NCBI RefSeq assembly: GCF_000262045.1 | Contig: NZ_AJVF01000013.1 | Span: 62,001 to 126,000 of the forward strand | Direction: 5' to 3' | From: Bacillus siamensis KCTC 13613 | GTDB taxonomy: Bacteria > Bacillota > Bacilli > Bacillales > Bacillaceae | DNA length: 64,000 bases | Shown here: positions 38,110-46,469 of the stretch, one piece after another | Numbering within the stretch: position 1 is the first letter of the stretch | Layout of the letters: every line of letters begins with the position of its first letter | The notes under the pieces: generated by a model | Told to the model about the DNA's origin: nothing | The model's input: the letters and a program-made list of their open reading frames with translations, nothing else | Database searches by the model: none | Translations under genes and position numbers: made by a program

Positions 38110-38730
38110 ATGACGAAGCTATCAAAAAGGCAGCTTGATATCCTGCGTTTTATTAAAGAAGAGGTAAAAACGAAAGGATATCCGCCTTCTGTAAGAGAGA
38201 TAGGAGAAGCAGTAGGACTGGCTTCCAGTTCAACCGTGCACGGACATTTGGCGCGGCTGGAGACAAAAGGCCTGATCAGACGGGACCCTACTAAACCGAG
38301 AGCGATTGAGGTATTGGATGAAGAAGAAGTCCAAATTCCGAAAAGCCAGGTTGTCAATGTTCCGGTCATCGGAAAAGTGACGGCGGGTATTCCGATTACG
38401 GCTGTTGAAAATATCGACGAATATTTTCCGCTTCCTGACCGGATGGTTCCTCCGGGAGAACACGTATTCATGTTAGAAATCATGGGAGAAAGTATGATTG
38501 ACGCCGGCATTTTTGACAAAGATTACGTCATTGTCAAACAGCAGAACACGGCCAATAACGGGGAAATCGTGGTGGCTATGACCGAAGATGATGAAGCCAC
38601 GGTCAAGCGCTTCTATAAAGAAGACAATTATGTGCGGCTGCAGCCGGAAAATCCGACGATGGAACCGATTATCCTGCAAAACGTAAGTATTTTAGGGAAA
38701 GTGATCGGCGTATTCAGAGCCGTTCATTAA
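38110..38730 (+). CDS. lexA: SOS repressor LexA
   Basis: 206 residues. Winged helix ([40 protein letters not shown]), Ala-Gly cleavage site in [11 protein letters not shown] (near 92), catalytic Ser in [13 protein letters not shown] (near 128) and Lys in [17 protein letters not shown] (near 166). The ATG follows GAGGTGCG; an in-frame GTG nine bases earlier is inside that site. RecA-promoted self-cleavage frees the yneA, parE and lexA promoters. Confidence 0.98.
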   Translation: MTKLSKRQLDILRFIKEEVKTKGYPPSVREIGEAVGLASSSTVHGHLARLETKGLIRRDPTKPRAIEVLDEEEVQIPKSQVVNVPVIGKVTAGIPITAVENIDEYFPLPDRMVPPGEHVFMLEIMGESMIDAGIFDKDYVIVKQQNTANNGEIVVAMTEDDEATVKRFYKEDNYVRLQPENPTMEPIILQNVSILGKVIGVFRAVH

Positions 38731-38753
38731 TTCTATTAAACTTTATTTATCGT

Positions 38754-38779
38754 AAAACCCCTCTGAAAGGGGTTTTTCT
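38754..38779 (+). terminator. Terminator of lexA
   Basis: AAAACCCCT, five bases, AGGGGTTTTT. Confidence 0.85.
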
Positions 38780-38783
38780 TTTG

Positions 38784-38844
38784 CAAAAAAAGAGCAGATT
38801 CGCCCTGGCTTAAGAAACGAACCTGCTAAGGAGGAAAAACTTAC
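38784..38844 (-). ncRNA. Candidate small RNA convergent with lexA
   Basis: About 61 nt on the minus strand. A sigma-A-type promoter (TTGACT at 38879-38874, 17 bp, GATAAT at 38856-38851) lies directly upstream. It ends in a stem AGCAGGTTCG/CGAATCTGCT (with one G-U pair) followed by seven T. The unpaired 5' part contains CCTCCTT, perfectly complementary to the ribosome binding motif AAGGAGG. No start codon with a ribosome binding site lies in it. It could act by covering ribosome binding sites of target mRNAs. I cannot match it to a named Bacillus sRNA. An alternative is an attenuated leader, but nothing on the minus strand follows except lexA in antisense. Confidence 0.6.
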
Positions 38845-38850
38845 ATCTTT

Positions 38851-38879
38851 ATTATCCGACACCTCACTTTTGAAGTCAA
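38851..38879 (-). promoter_or_regulatory. Promoter of the lexA-convergent small RNA
   Basis: TTGACT-N17-GATAAT on the minus strand, five of six matches in each box to the sigma-A consensus. Confidence 0.7.
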
Positions 38880-39035
38880 CAAATAATGTTTCTCCAAGGA
38901 AACTTTTTATCCGTTTTTCAACTTTTGTATTTGTGCGCGCTGATTTTGATATATATTTATCTTTACCTGAGCGGGCGGATTACATTGTATTTGTGAAAAT
39001 TTAGTACATAGTACAATAAGTTTTGATGAGGTGTA

Positions 39036-39060
39036 AAAAAACCCGCTGCCTTTGCGGGTA
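39036..39060 (-). terminator. Terminator of the secreted-protein gene
   Basis: ACCCGC, seven bases, GCGGGT with a seven-T tail on the minus strand, eight bases past the stop. Confidence 0.75.
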
Positions 39061-39067
39061 TCTATTT

Positions 39068-39496
39068 TCAATCAAAATGATAATATTCCACGCCGTATAA
39101 CCCTTTAATATGAACAGGTTCACAGATGTTTGAAGAGCTTTCAATCAGAATCCTGTATTTGTGATACGGATCAATTGATTTTTTGTCCTGAGCACTTAGG
39201 TTTAACCAGCTGCCGCTGTAACTTTTAGAACTTAATGTATAAAAGTTTCCGTTCAGCGCCATCCGCTGGAGTTTTACGTTTAAATTGCATGAAGAATTGT
39301 TCACAATGGTGAACTTGTATCCTAATAGGTAATCATCAGCTGATACAGCCCCTGGGTTTTCAATAAAAAACTCTTTTACATCTCCCTCCATAATGAAGCT
39401 TGTTTTTGATCCGAATTCAGTGGTAGCCGCTTCAGCTGAGTGTACTCCGCAAAAACATAATAAAAAAACAGCAATACATATCCACCATTTTTTCAA
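39068..39496 (-). CDS. Secreted protein of unknown function
   Basis: 142 residues from a TTG start that follows GGAGGATGC. A clear signal peptide (MKKWWICIAVFLLCFCGVHS, cleavage near AEA-A) gives a mature protein of about 118 residues with two cysteines (near 90 and 127) that could form a disulfide, and a beta-rich pattern (YKFTIVNNSSCNLNVKLQRM). No family recognised. In B. subtilis 168 I recall fosB near here between yndM and lexA; no fosB is seen, so the locus differs. Confidence 0.75.
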   Translation of the reverse strand: MKKWWICIAVFLLCFCGVHSAEAATTEFGSKTSFIMEGDVKEFFIENPGAVSADDYLLGYKFTIVNNSSCNLNVKLQRMALNGNFYTLSSKSYSGSWLNLSAQDKKSIDPYHKYRILIESSSNICEPVHIKGLYGVEYYHFD

Positions 39497-39652
39497 TTTT
39501 GCATCCTCCTTTTTTACATATTTTAACTTGTGAATATGGTGATGTCTATTTACATTTTATTAAAACGCACACTTCATAACCACTATATACCAGTTTAAAA
39601 ATTTGCTGATTGCCTACAATGAAGACTAAACGAAATAACGAAGGTGGTTCAA

Positions 39653-40102
39653 ATGAAACATGTAATTGCTTTCGCTTCTAAAACGGCGCTCACACTTGCT
39701 TTGCTGTACATTGTCCTGGATCTGATGTACCAAGTAACTTTTTTAAACGTTCTGTTTATTACCTTGATCTTAAGTTTGGTCACTTACTTTTTGGGTGATT
39801 GCATGATTCTGCCGCGAACAAGCAATTTTACAGCCGTTGCAGCTGATTTCGGAATTTCATTCATTATATTATGGATATTTCTAATGAACATTGGCGGGTT
39901 TAATGTCTCCCCTGCAGCGGCAGCGGTTATTTCTGCATTTTGCCTTTCTGTTTTTGAAGCATTTTTCCACCGGTATCTGCAGCAATTTGTGCTGCCTGAA
40001 GATTATCAGGGCGAAACAGGGACAGACAGCACACTATTGAGATATCAAACCGAGGCGTCTGAAGAATTAATGCCGGAAAAAGATTCTGAAGAAAAAACAT
40101 AA
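39653..40102 (+). CDS. yndM: YndM (DUF2512) membrane protein
   Basis: 149 residues, four membrane helices in the first 110 residues (HVIAFASKTALTLALLYIVL, DCMILPRTSNFTAVAADFG) and a hydrophilic tail. The start MKHVIAF follows GAAGGTGG. It matches the DUF2512/YndM pattern. Function unknown. Confidence 0.88.
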   Translation: MKHVIAFASKTALTLALLYIVLDLMYQVTFLNVLFITLILSLVTYFLGDCMILPRTSNFTAVAADFGISFIILWIFLMNIGGFNVSPAAAAVISAFCLSVFEAFFHRYLQQFVLPEDYQGETGTDSTLLRYQTEASEELMPEKDSEEKT

Positions 40103-40131
40103 AAAGGAGGCATCCGCCTCCTTCCTTTTTA
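40101..40131. terminator. Bidirectional terminator, yndM / SPFH gene
   Basis: AAAAAGGAGG pairs with CCTCC.TTCC.TTTTT around tccgc; the two genes converge on it. Confidence 0.75.
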
Positions 40132-40959
40132 TTTTTGCTTCTGATCGTCCAGCGGCAGCTGCAGCAGTGAGTCTGTGCCTGTCGCTTTCGGTGTTTTTCC
40201 GTCCCATTTTTCAATCCATTTATATTTGATCATTTCATCAGACATTGATTTTTTTATGATTTGGTTATAATCAGCGATCCCTTCCGCTTCAATTTTTTTC
40301 TTTTTCGCTTCTGCTTCAGCTATTTTAATTTCAGTCTGCGTCCGTTCAAGCTCCTGTGAAGACTTCACTCTTGCATCAATGGCTTCCTGTGTGGCTTTAT
40401 CCGGCTTCGGTACGCCAAGCGTCAGATCATCAATTAAAAATCCAAGGTTCTTCATATCCTCAGCAAACCTTTTTTGAACATCGGCAGCGGCTTCTGCAGA
40501 TTTTTGCCCGTATGTGTCAATAACCGAGTATTTGCTGATTGATTTTCGCGCCGCGTCCCACAGTCTTGTTTTTAAATATGTATTTTCAATCGTTTCAACG
40601 TCCACCGCCCCGAATTTGTTAAACAGATCGACTACTTTATCAGGCTGCACAACATAGTTGTAAGCGATATCCATTTCAATATTTTTACCGTCTGAGGTTG
40701 CCACTTTTATATTTTCATTATTTACGGTCTGCATACGCACCGGATATTCCGTTACTTTATTAAACAAACCGACTAAGTGCCAGCCTTGATCCAAAGTTTC
40801 GGATTTTACCCCGCCGTTCGGTGAGTATACGACTCCGACATAACCATTCGGTATTTTTTCAATAAATAATGACGCCGTAACGCCCGCAATTAAAAGGGCT
40901 GCGCCTATAATCACACCGCCGAGTATTTTTTTTGTGTTTCTCCGCTTATTTTCGCTCAT
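40129..40959 (-). CDS. Prohibitin-like SPFH/band-7 membrane protein
   Basis: 276 residues: one N-terminal membrane helix (about 12-30), SPFH domain (about 35-190; GYVGVVYSPNGGVKSETLDQ, GWHLVGLFNKVTEYPVRMQT) and a long charged helix (ERTQTEIKIAEAEAKKKKIE, about 205-235) typical for ring-forming prohibitins. Such proteins build membrane scaffolds or cages. It is not FloT or YdjI, the SPFH-type proteins I recall in B. subtilis. Its ATG overlaps a 49-codon membrane ORF by 14 bases, so the pair is translationally coupled. Prohibitin-like proteins of this kind also occur in phages. Role unknown. Confidence 0.85.
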   Translation of the reverse strand: MSENKRRNTKKILGGVIIGAALLIAGVTASLFIEKIPNGYVGVVYSPNGGVKSETLDQGWHLVGLFNKVTEYPVRMQTVNNENIKVATSDGKNIEMDIAYNYVVQPDKVVDLFNKFGAVDVETIENTYLKTRLWDAARKSISKYSVIDTYGQKSAEAAADVQKRFAEDMKNLGFLIDDLTLGVPKPDKATQEAIDARVKSSQELERTQTEIKIAEAEAKKKKIEAEGIADYNQIIKKSMSDEMIKYKWIEKWDGKTPKATGTDSLLQLPLDDQKQK

Positions 40960-41095
40960 GCTGATCTTCTTCCTCCCATGACTTTTTAAATTTTTTGGCT
41001 CCGCTTCCCACTTGTTTAAAGATTGGACTCAGCATCAGCCATAAACCGAATCCGATGATGGCAAGAAGAATGACAGACCCAATCATCACTTTCAT
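40946..41095 (-). CDS. 49-residue membrane partner of the SPFH protein
   Basis: One N-terminal membrane helix (MIGSVILLAIIGFGLWLMLS) and a charged tail (KQVGSGAKKFKKSWEEEDQH). AAAGAGGTGGGCGA precedes its ATG, and its stop lies 14 bases inside the SPFH gene; the SPFH ribosome binding site GGAGG is within this ORF. This suggests fixed stoichiometry. No family recognised. Confidence 0.7.
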   Translation of the reverse strand: MKVMIGSVILLAIIGFGLWLMLSPIFKQVGSGAKKFKKSWEEEDQHERK

Positions 41096-41201
41096 TCGCC
41101 CACCTCTTTTCTTTCATCCTGTCAGTTATGTATACGATCTTAAGAACTTAAAGTTTCATAAATTTCAAAAGAAAAAGCTCCGCCGGCAAAAAGCGGCGTG
41201 C

Positions 41202-42026
41202 TTATTTATAATTGTCATTGATAAAATCAGAAATCGTTTTTGTGAATTGGAGAAAGGTATCGTTTTGTGTGGACGCTCTGCTTTTAAGCGTAAAAGTATT
41301 AAACAGTGATTTTCTAAAACCGGTGCTCATTTCGATTTGAATACTTAATCCGGATGAAGATTGATTGGCAAGATTGTTCGGACTGACACCTGCGTATTTA
41401 TCATTTATGTCAAGAAGAACGGCAGGATACCCGTTTCGTTTCAGCACACCTGTCAAAAGTTCGGCCCGTTCTCTGTCTGTACCGCCGATTTTTATCTTTT
41501 TATCGTCGCTGCCGTAACCGTGCAATGAAATGACATTTGAGTGCTCTTTCACCATTTGAACGGCTTTAGGTTCGTCGAAATGCGAACTGGTCAAATGCAG
41601 CTCAGCATTGCCGGCTGATTTTAGCCCTTCAAATAAATACAGGCTCCGGTTTTCGGCAATTTTTCTGGCCAACTCACTGGTCCCCGGCTCTATGCCTCCG
41701 CCGTGTATAGCTAATATGAGAACAGAAGGGTCATGTTCTTTCGATGAAATAGAAAAAACGGAGGGGGCCTCATGCAGTTTTAATTCATCGAAACTGCCGT
41801 AAGTATCTGAAGCGGCATCAGCCCGTAAAAACGGCAGAAACAAAAACGATAAAATTAAAACTGAAATTCCTTTTTTGGTTATTGATGGCAATTGTATATT
41901 TATGTTACAATACAAATGCTTCAGCCTTTGAAGCGAACGGCAGAACAGGGTGACTTTGGACGGTTTCTTCTGCTCTGCCTCTTTGCCAGCAGCTTTACGG
42001 TCTTCTCTTCTAACCCTTTTTTTCAT
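41202..42026 (-). CDS. yndL: YndL-like poly-gamma-glutamate hydrolase
   Basis: 274 residues. A basic N-terminal segment of about 50 residues precedes a membrane/secretion helix (about 53-71, ending RADAA). The catalytic domain resembles the phage PghP/YndL family of zinc gamma-polyglutamate hydrolases: AIHGGGIEPGTSELA (His and Glu ligands near 107-112), VISLHGYGSDDKK (His near 168) and LSIQIEMSTGFRKS (Glu near 232). It would cut poly-gamma-glutamate outside the cell. The neighbour yndM agrees with B. subtilis. Confidence 0.88.
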   Translation of the reverse strand: MKKRVRREDRKAAGKEAEQKKPSKVTLFCRSLQRLKHLYCNINIQLPSITKKGISVLILSFLFLPFLRADAASDTYGSFDELKLHEAPSVFSISSKEHDPSVLILAIHGGGIEPGTSELARKIAENRSLYLFEGLKSAGNAELHLTSSHFDEPKAVQMVKEHSNVISLHGYGSDDKKIKIGGTDRERAELLTGVLKRNGYPAVLLDINDKYAGVSPNNLANQSSSGLSIQIEMSTGFRKSLFNTFTLKSRASTQNDTFLQFTKTISDFINDNYK

Positions 42027-42205
42027 AACATCATCCTTTCTTTTGTTTACACTTTTGTCACAATATTATATACGCTGGACAAGACCTCCGTTCATCTTAA
42101 AGAATAAAAACATCAGAGCATCTTCTAGATAGACGGAATGCTGAAGAAGGAATATCGGGAAATCATTCATCAATATGCTAGCGCAGCTGGCGCTTCGAAA
42201 TCAAT

Positions 42206-42233
42206 AAAAAGACTGCTTAACAGCAGTCTTTAA
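42206..42233 (-). terminator. Terminator of the dUTPase gene
   Basis: AAAGACTGCT, four bases, AGCAGTCTTT directly after the stop, with A/T runs. Confidence 0.85.
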
Positions 42234-42238
42234 TCGTT

Positions 42239-42673
42239 TTATTTTGTGCCTGTTGATCCCAGACCGCCGCGGTCATTGTTTCCGAGCTTGTCCACTTCGA
42301 TCAATTCCACTTGAGGCATTTTCTTCATGATTCTGAATTGGCAGATCCGCTCTCCCTTGGAAATATCGGTATCCCGAAGTGCGTATGCCGGGAAAAACCA
42401 GAAATCATTGTCACCTTTATAAGATTCATCGATGACACCCATTGAATTTGTCTGAATAATACCGAAATGCTTATATGTACTTGAACGCGGAACGACATGG
42501 GCCTCATATCCTTCCGGCAGCTCCATCGCAACTCCGAGCGGGATAAGTTTGAACTCACCTTTTTTGATTGTTATATCCTCTGCAGCCCGCAGATCGATCC
42601 AATCGCCCTGTTCAATTTTACTGATTCTCGTTTGTGTATCATCTGAATATTTAATTTTAATTTGTAAAGTCAT
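42239..42673 (-). CDS. yncF: dUTP diphosphatase (YncF type)
   Basis: 144 residues, equal to B. subtilis YncF. The five trimeric dUTPase motifs are visible: [55 protein letters not shown] and the C-terminal [10 protein letters not shown]. It hydrolyses dUTP to dUMP, keeping uracil out of DNA. The ribosome binding site is AAAAGGAGCGG. B. subtilis also has a prophage copy (yosS); the neighbourhood favours yncF. Confidence 0.93.
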   Translation of the reverse strand: MTLQIKIKYSDDTQTRISKIEQGDWIDLRAAEDITIKKGEFKLIPLGVAMELPEGYEAHVVPRSSTYKHFGIIQTNSMGVIDESYKGDNDFWFFPAYALRDTDISKGERICQFRIMKKMPQVELIEVDKLGNNDRGGLGSTGTK

Positions 42674-43264
42674 GTTCGCCGCTCCTTTTGATTCCCTATT
42701 TTAGTCGTATTAATGACCAATCCGTGCACCATTATACCATTTTAACTGAGCAGCTGAGGAAAGGATTTAATGCGAAGAAAAGAAAACGCTTAATTGAGAA
42801 GAAACCGATAAGCGGGATATCCCACTCAGGCTTTTGATTACTGTTGGTCATAATAATCATTATACTTTTGATCAAATACTTGTTCGCTTCCGCAGAGATA
42901 AATAATATATTCAATAAATGCTTATGAATGCCGAAACCCCCTAGAAAAATGCTAATATTGCAGCCGCAATTCTGCTTTCCTTACTTATCATAACGTCCCC
43001 CAACAATCTTTTTCCATCGTTTTCACAGGAGAGCTCCACTTATAATACACACTCTATATAAAGGTAAATTTTATACTAGTTTTCAAAAACTTTCTTCGTT
43101 TTGATCTTTCACCTGAAATATTGGCGTTTTTTTGAAATTCAATCTGATTTTAAAAGGGATTTCGTTCTCAACAAAGAATTTGATGAATAAGCGCATAAGG
43201 CGCGCGGCTTTTTACTGCTCCCCTGCGTCAAGCGCTTATATCAAAAGAAAGAGGTGTCTTTAGA
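42674..43264. other. 590-bp spacer upstream of the yobO-like gene
   Basis: No supported gene. The region is AT-rich and contains an inverted pair AATAAGCGC / GCGCTTAT (about 43188 and 43230) shortly before the next start, which may be a regulatory hairpin. A minus-strand frame of 60 codons near 42800 has no ribosome binding site. Confidence 0.5.
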
Positions 43265-45682
43265 ATGGTTCAATTTAAAAACTTTCCTGATCCGTCTTTA
43301 AACGCCGCATTGCAGTCTCACCCTTCGCATTCCTCTGAATTGGAACATCTCAAAGCAAGGATGCAAAATTTTATTAAGCATTCCGCAACAGATGATAATC
43401 TTGAGATCGCAGATGCCCGAGTGACGGCGGAAGGAATGGTCACCTCACTTTTAAAAGAACGGCTTGATACAGAATACGAAATGCTTATGAATAAAATCAC
43501 CCGGGAAGTGAATGTAGAGGATTACGGAGCGGTCCCTGACGGCCGGGACAATACGGAAGCCTTTCGGAGAGCGATCGGGAACGGCCGCGTCAAAGTAAAT
43601 GTTCCCGCAGGAGAATTTTTAGTTCAAGGGATAAAACTTCCGTCGTGGACTACCATCTCCGGTGAGGGACAAGGGATTACCGTAATTAAACTCCATGAGG
43701 ACACTCCCGCATATGAATGGGTTATAACCAATGATAACTACGAAAATGGAAACCGTAATATTTTTGTCCAGGGCATGACTTTAGACTGGAATCCTGATCG
43801 TCAATGCGGAGTCCGAAACCCCGGGGGACAATTTTCCAGCTGTTTAACGTTTGCCAATGTGCAATACGGCTGGGTCAAGAATGTTGAAGCGGTTAACGCA
43901 GGTCTGCATGGTATCGATATCACATCCCCGGCTTATGATCATTTGCCTGAAACAGAATGGACGAAAGACGGCTGCCGTTATATATGGATAGATAACTGTG
44001 TGGCGTACGGCGCCGGAGACGACGGTATTACCACCCATTACAGCGAATATATTTTCATTTCCAACTGTCATTCAGGGAACCCGCGCGGCACAGAGCATGC
44101 CGAGGGCAGCGCAAATTCGAATGGCATTGAAATTGATGACGGCTCTAAACATGTGTGGCTTTTGAATAACTATACGAGCGGAAATATCCGCGGAATTGAA
44201 GTAAAGGCGCACAGCCTGTGGCCGGCTTCCCAAAATGTTCATATTATCGGCCATGTTTCGTATCGTGATGTACGTTCGTTTGATATTCGTCATATCGGAC
44301 ACCACCAGGCCTCAGACCCCGAAAGCACGACGGCTTATGATGTTACTTTAACCGACTGCACCGCGATTGAACCGGTCTTCAACGCTCTCTATGACAGCGT
44401 GACGCCAAGGGCGCTGGTTATCTCTGCCTATAAAAACGTAAATGTAAACGGATTCACAGCTATTGGCGATCCTTCATATGATTATGGCGGGAATCCTGTC
44501 GTAGCCCTTCAATACCGCAGTCAAAATATTACGATCAGCGGCATTAAAATACGCGGTTTTACACAAGCCGGTGTTGACATCAATATATCCGGCGGATCAA
44601 ATAAAACCGATTATGTTAAAATTTCAAATTTTGATATTTACAAGTCTTCTCCCAAAGGCATCTCAATTGGCGGAGGCCAATATAACGTAAATATTATGAA
44701 TGGAACGATGATCGGAGATGGCGGTGCTGTCGGAATTACGTCCCCTAACAGCCAGGCTGTCATTCTCGGCGTGCAGGCGGAAGGCTACAGCGCTGCCGCT
44801 TCTATAAAAGGACAGACTTACGAGCAGATCCCCGTCAATTTAAAAGGCGGCGCACAGCTTGCGACAAGCTCGGGTTTTGCATTTAACCCGACAAGCGCCG
44901 TTATTGCGGGCACAGGCGATATTACGGCAAGAGGTGACAGAAATGCGATCATCAGCTCTTCCGGAGGTTCAAGTTCTGAAGGTTCAAGGGCATTTATCGC
45001 TGCTTCAAACAATGTACATGTTACGGGCAGCAAAGTCTCCAGAACCATTCTGTCATCAGAAAGCATTACATTGGAAGAACCGTACACCGTTGCCGGAGGG
45101 CATCAGTCCATTAAGTGGAAACTGGACTCAGCGGGCGGCCACGGAACTTTCGCCGGAGCCGTCACCTCTTCCCTGTCAGGGTACGGAGAATATTTTGAAA
45201 GTGTAAATGGCCAGACGATTCCCGCCGGGACGATCGTCACAGTGCGGGGAGAAAAAATCGAGCCGGCTCACGTTGGTGATTATATGCTCGGCGTCATTTC
45301 AGAAACAGCCGCTTTTATATCAGGAGCCGCAAGCTTCGGATGGCAAAGCCGTTTTTTGACAAACGAGTTCGGCGGTTTCATATATGAAAATGTGACTGAC
45401 GAAGAAACAGGAGAAACGATACGCGTGCCGAAACAAAACCCAGACTGCAGTCCGGCTCTTGAAGCTGACTATGAAGCGCGCGCGGCCAGAGACGAATGGC
45501 ATATTGTCGGACTCAGCGGCCGGCACTACGTACGGGTAGACAGTACGGTAAACCCGGGAGATTATATCACGGCCCATAACGGAATCGGTACAAAAGCCGC
45601 GGAAGGCTGGAAGGTATTGAAACTGACGGCATTATACAATCCGGAAAAAGGGTACGGCATTGCAATAGCGGTTATCAAATAG
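43265..45682 (+). CDS. yobO: Orphan phage pre-neck-appendage / tailspike-like protein (YobO-like)
   Basis: 805 residues; B. subtilis YobO has, as I recall, 806. AAAGAGGTGTC precedes the ATG. N-terminal helical adaptor (1-80); right-handed parallel beta-helix of the pectate-lyase superfamily from VEDYGAVPDGRDNTEAFRRA (near 83) to about 590, with calcium-type Asp turns (GAGDDGITTH); C-terminal domain from about 610 similar to the self-cleaving intramolecular chaperone of phi29 gp12-type appendages (peptidase_G2; SGYGEYFESVNGQTIPAGT, GDYMLGVISE). No signal peptide and no other phage gene nearby. It could be a prophage relic or a domesticated polysaccharide-binding protein. Confidence 0.82.
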   Translation: MVQFKNFPDPSLNAALQSHPSHSSELEHLKARMQNFIKHSATDDNLEIADARVTAEGMVTSLLKERLDTEYEMLMNKITREVNVEDYGAVPDGRDNTEAFRRAIGNGRVKVNVPAGEFLVQGIKLPSWTTISGEGQGITVIKLHEDTPAYEWVITNDNYENGNRNIFVQGMTLDWNPDRQCGVRNPGGQFSSCLTFANVQYGWVKNVEAVNAGLHGIDITSPAYDHLPETEWTKDGCRYIWIDNCVAYGAGDDGITTHYSEYIFISNCHSGNPRGTEHAEGSANSNGIEIDDGSKHVWLLNNYTSGNIRGIEVKAHSLWPASQNVHIIGHVSYRDVRSFDIRHIGHHQASDPESTTAYDVTLTDCTAIEPVFNALYDSVTPRALVISAYKNVNVNGFTAIGDPSYDYGGNPVVALQYRSQNITISGIKIRGFTQAGVDINISGGSNKTDYVKISNFDIYKSSPKGISIGGGQYNVNIMNGTMIGDGGAVGITSPNSQAVILGVQAEGYSAAASIKGQTYEQIPVNLKGGAQLATSSGFAFNPTSAVIAGTGDITARGDRNAIISSSGGSSSEGSRAFIAASNNVHVTGSKVSRTILSSESITLEEPYTVAGGHQSIKWKLDSAGGHGTFAGAVTSSLSGYGEYFESVNGQTIPAGTIVTVRGEKIEPAHVGDYMLGVISETAAFISGAASFGWQSRFLTNEFGGFIYENVTDEETGETIRVPKQNPDCSPALEADYEARAARDEWHIVGLSGRHYVRVDSTVNPGDYITAHNGIGTKAAEGWKVLKLTALYNPEKGYGIAIAVIK

Positions 45683-45693
45683 TGTTTTCATAT

Positions 45694-45744
45694 CAGGATC
45701 ATTTCCTTTCCTATCTATCGGGCGGGTATGATCCTGTTTTTTTA
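45694..45744 (+). terminator. Terminator of the yobO-like gene
   Basis: CAGGATCAT and ATGATCCTG separated by a 25-nt loop and followed by TTTTTTTAT. Confidence 0.75.
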
Positions 45745-45844
45745 TACCGGATGAGACGCCTCTTTTGCAGCATATCGTTTCATTTGTCCAAGCCATCTGT
45801 TCCTTCTGTCATAGAATACTACCGTCAGATGAAAAAGGAGGGAT

Positions 45845-46021
45845 ATGAGTATGGATATGGACATGGATATGAATATGGAAATGGATATGGACGGACATTA
45901 TGATCACGGTAAAAAGGAAGAAAAGCAGCCTAAACAAAAAAAGAAGAAGAAACAAGACAAAAAGCATCTTGATTATGATTACATCGTTGTCTATAAAAGA
46001 AAATGCAAAAAATGTTGCTGA
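45845..46021 (+). CDS. CotC/CotU-like spore coat microprotein with Met-Asp repeats
   Basis: 58 residues. AAAAGGAGGGA precedes the ATG. An alternating Met-acidic segment (MSMDMDMDMNMEMDMDGHYD) leads to a Lys-rich stretch and the C terminus DYDYIVVYKRKCKKCC. The DYDYxVxYK motif resembles the C-terminal end of B. subtilis CotC and CotU, which lie near yncF there. Cross-linking through Tyr and Cys is plausible for a coat protein. Family membership is inferred from composition, one motif and context. Confidence 0.65.
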   Translation: MSMDMDMDMNMEMDMDGHYDHGKKEEKQPKQKKKKKQDKKHLDYDYIVVYKRKCKKCC

Positions 46022-46042
46022 CATGACATATCAACGCTTTTT

Positions 46043-46069
46043 ACACCCGGTGAACTCCGGGTGTTTTTG
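46043..46069 (+). terminator. Terminator of the coat-like gene
   Basis: ACACCCGG, six bases, CCGGGTGTTTTTG. Confidence 0.85.
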
Positions 46070-46139
46070 TTAATGTGCATTTCTAAATAAGATTTTGATC
46101 GTGATAATCAGCTTATTGAATTCCACAGACCATAATGTG

Positions 46140-46174
46140 AAAAAACTCGCGGCAGCGCACCGCAAGTTTTTTTA
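46140..46174 (-). terminator. Terminator after a tiny minus-strand ORF
   Basis: AAAACT.GCGG, seven bases, CCGC.AGTTTTTTT; A and T runs on both sides. On the minus strand it overlaps the stop of an eight-residue ORF (46172-46198) that has an AAAGGAG ribosome binding site. Confidence 0.7.
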
Positions 46175-46277
46175 TTTTTGCACCGAGATACTGCTCATTT
46201 TTCTCCTTTATAATAAATATACTTGAAATAGTCTTCGATCACAGATCCGGTAAAGTCTTTCAAAGTGAGGGGATGTC

Positions 46278-46469
46278 ATGTCAAAATGTTCAAAAATAAC
46301 TCTGTGGAGCATATTTGTGTTGATTATCTTGTTAGTGATTATTGGAATCGTTTCTTACAATCAAACTCCTTCTGCAGGAGACGCAGCTGAAAGATTGCTT
46401 TATAGCGTCTCATCAACGTCCTCATTCAGTATAGAATATACACGTGTATCATGGGGCAGTCCGTTTTGA
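46278..46469 (+). CDS. Small membrane protein with a possibly replaced C terminus
   Basis: 63 residues, GTGAGGGGATG ribosome binding site. One membrane helix (ITLWSIFVLIILLVIIGIVS) then a short tail. From about residue 41 the frame runs antisense through the last 70 bp of the neighbouring acetyltransferase gene, with no terminator between, so the original 3' end was probably lost. No family recognised. Confidence 0.5.
   Translation: MSKCSKITLWSIFVLIILLVIIGIVSYNQTPSAGDAAERLLYSVSSTSSFSIEYTRVSWGSPF

Noticed and set aside
42138-42233. 31-codon plus-strand ORF ending in the dUTPase terminator
   Set aside because: No ribosome binding site; its last codons are simply the terminator stem.
45682-45903. 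73-codon frame overlapping the yobO stop
   Set aside because: It reads the terminator and the coat-like gene out of frame; the Tyr-Gly repeat is the shifted reading of the Met-Asp repeat.
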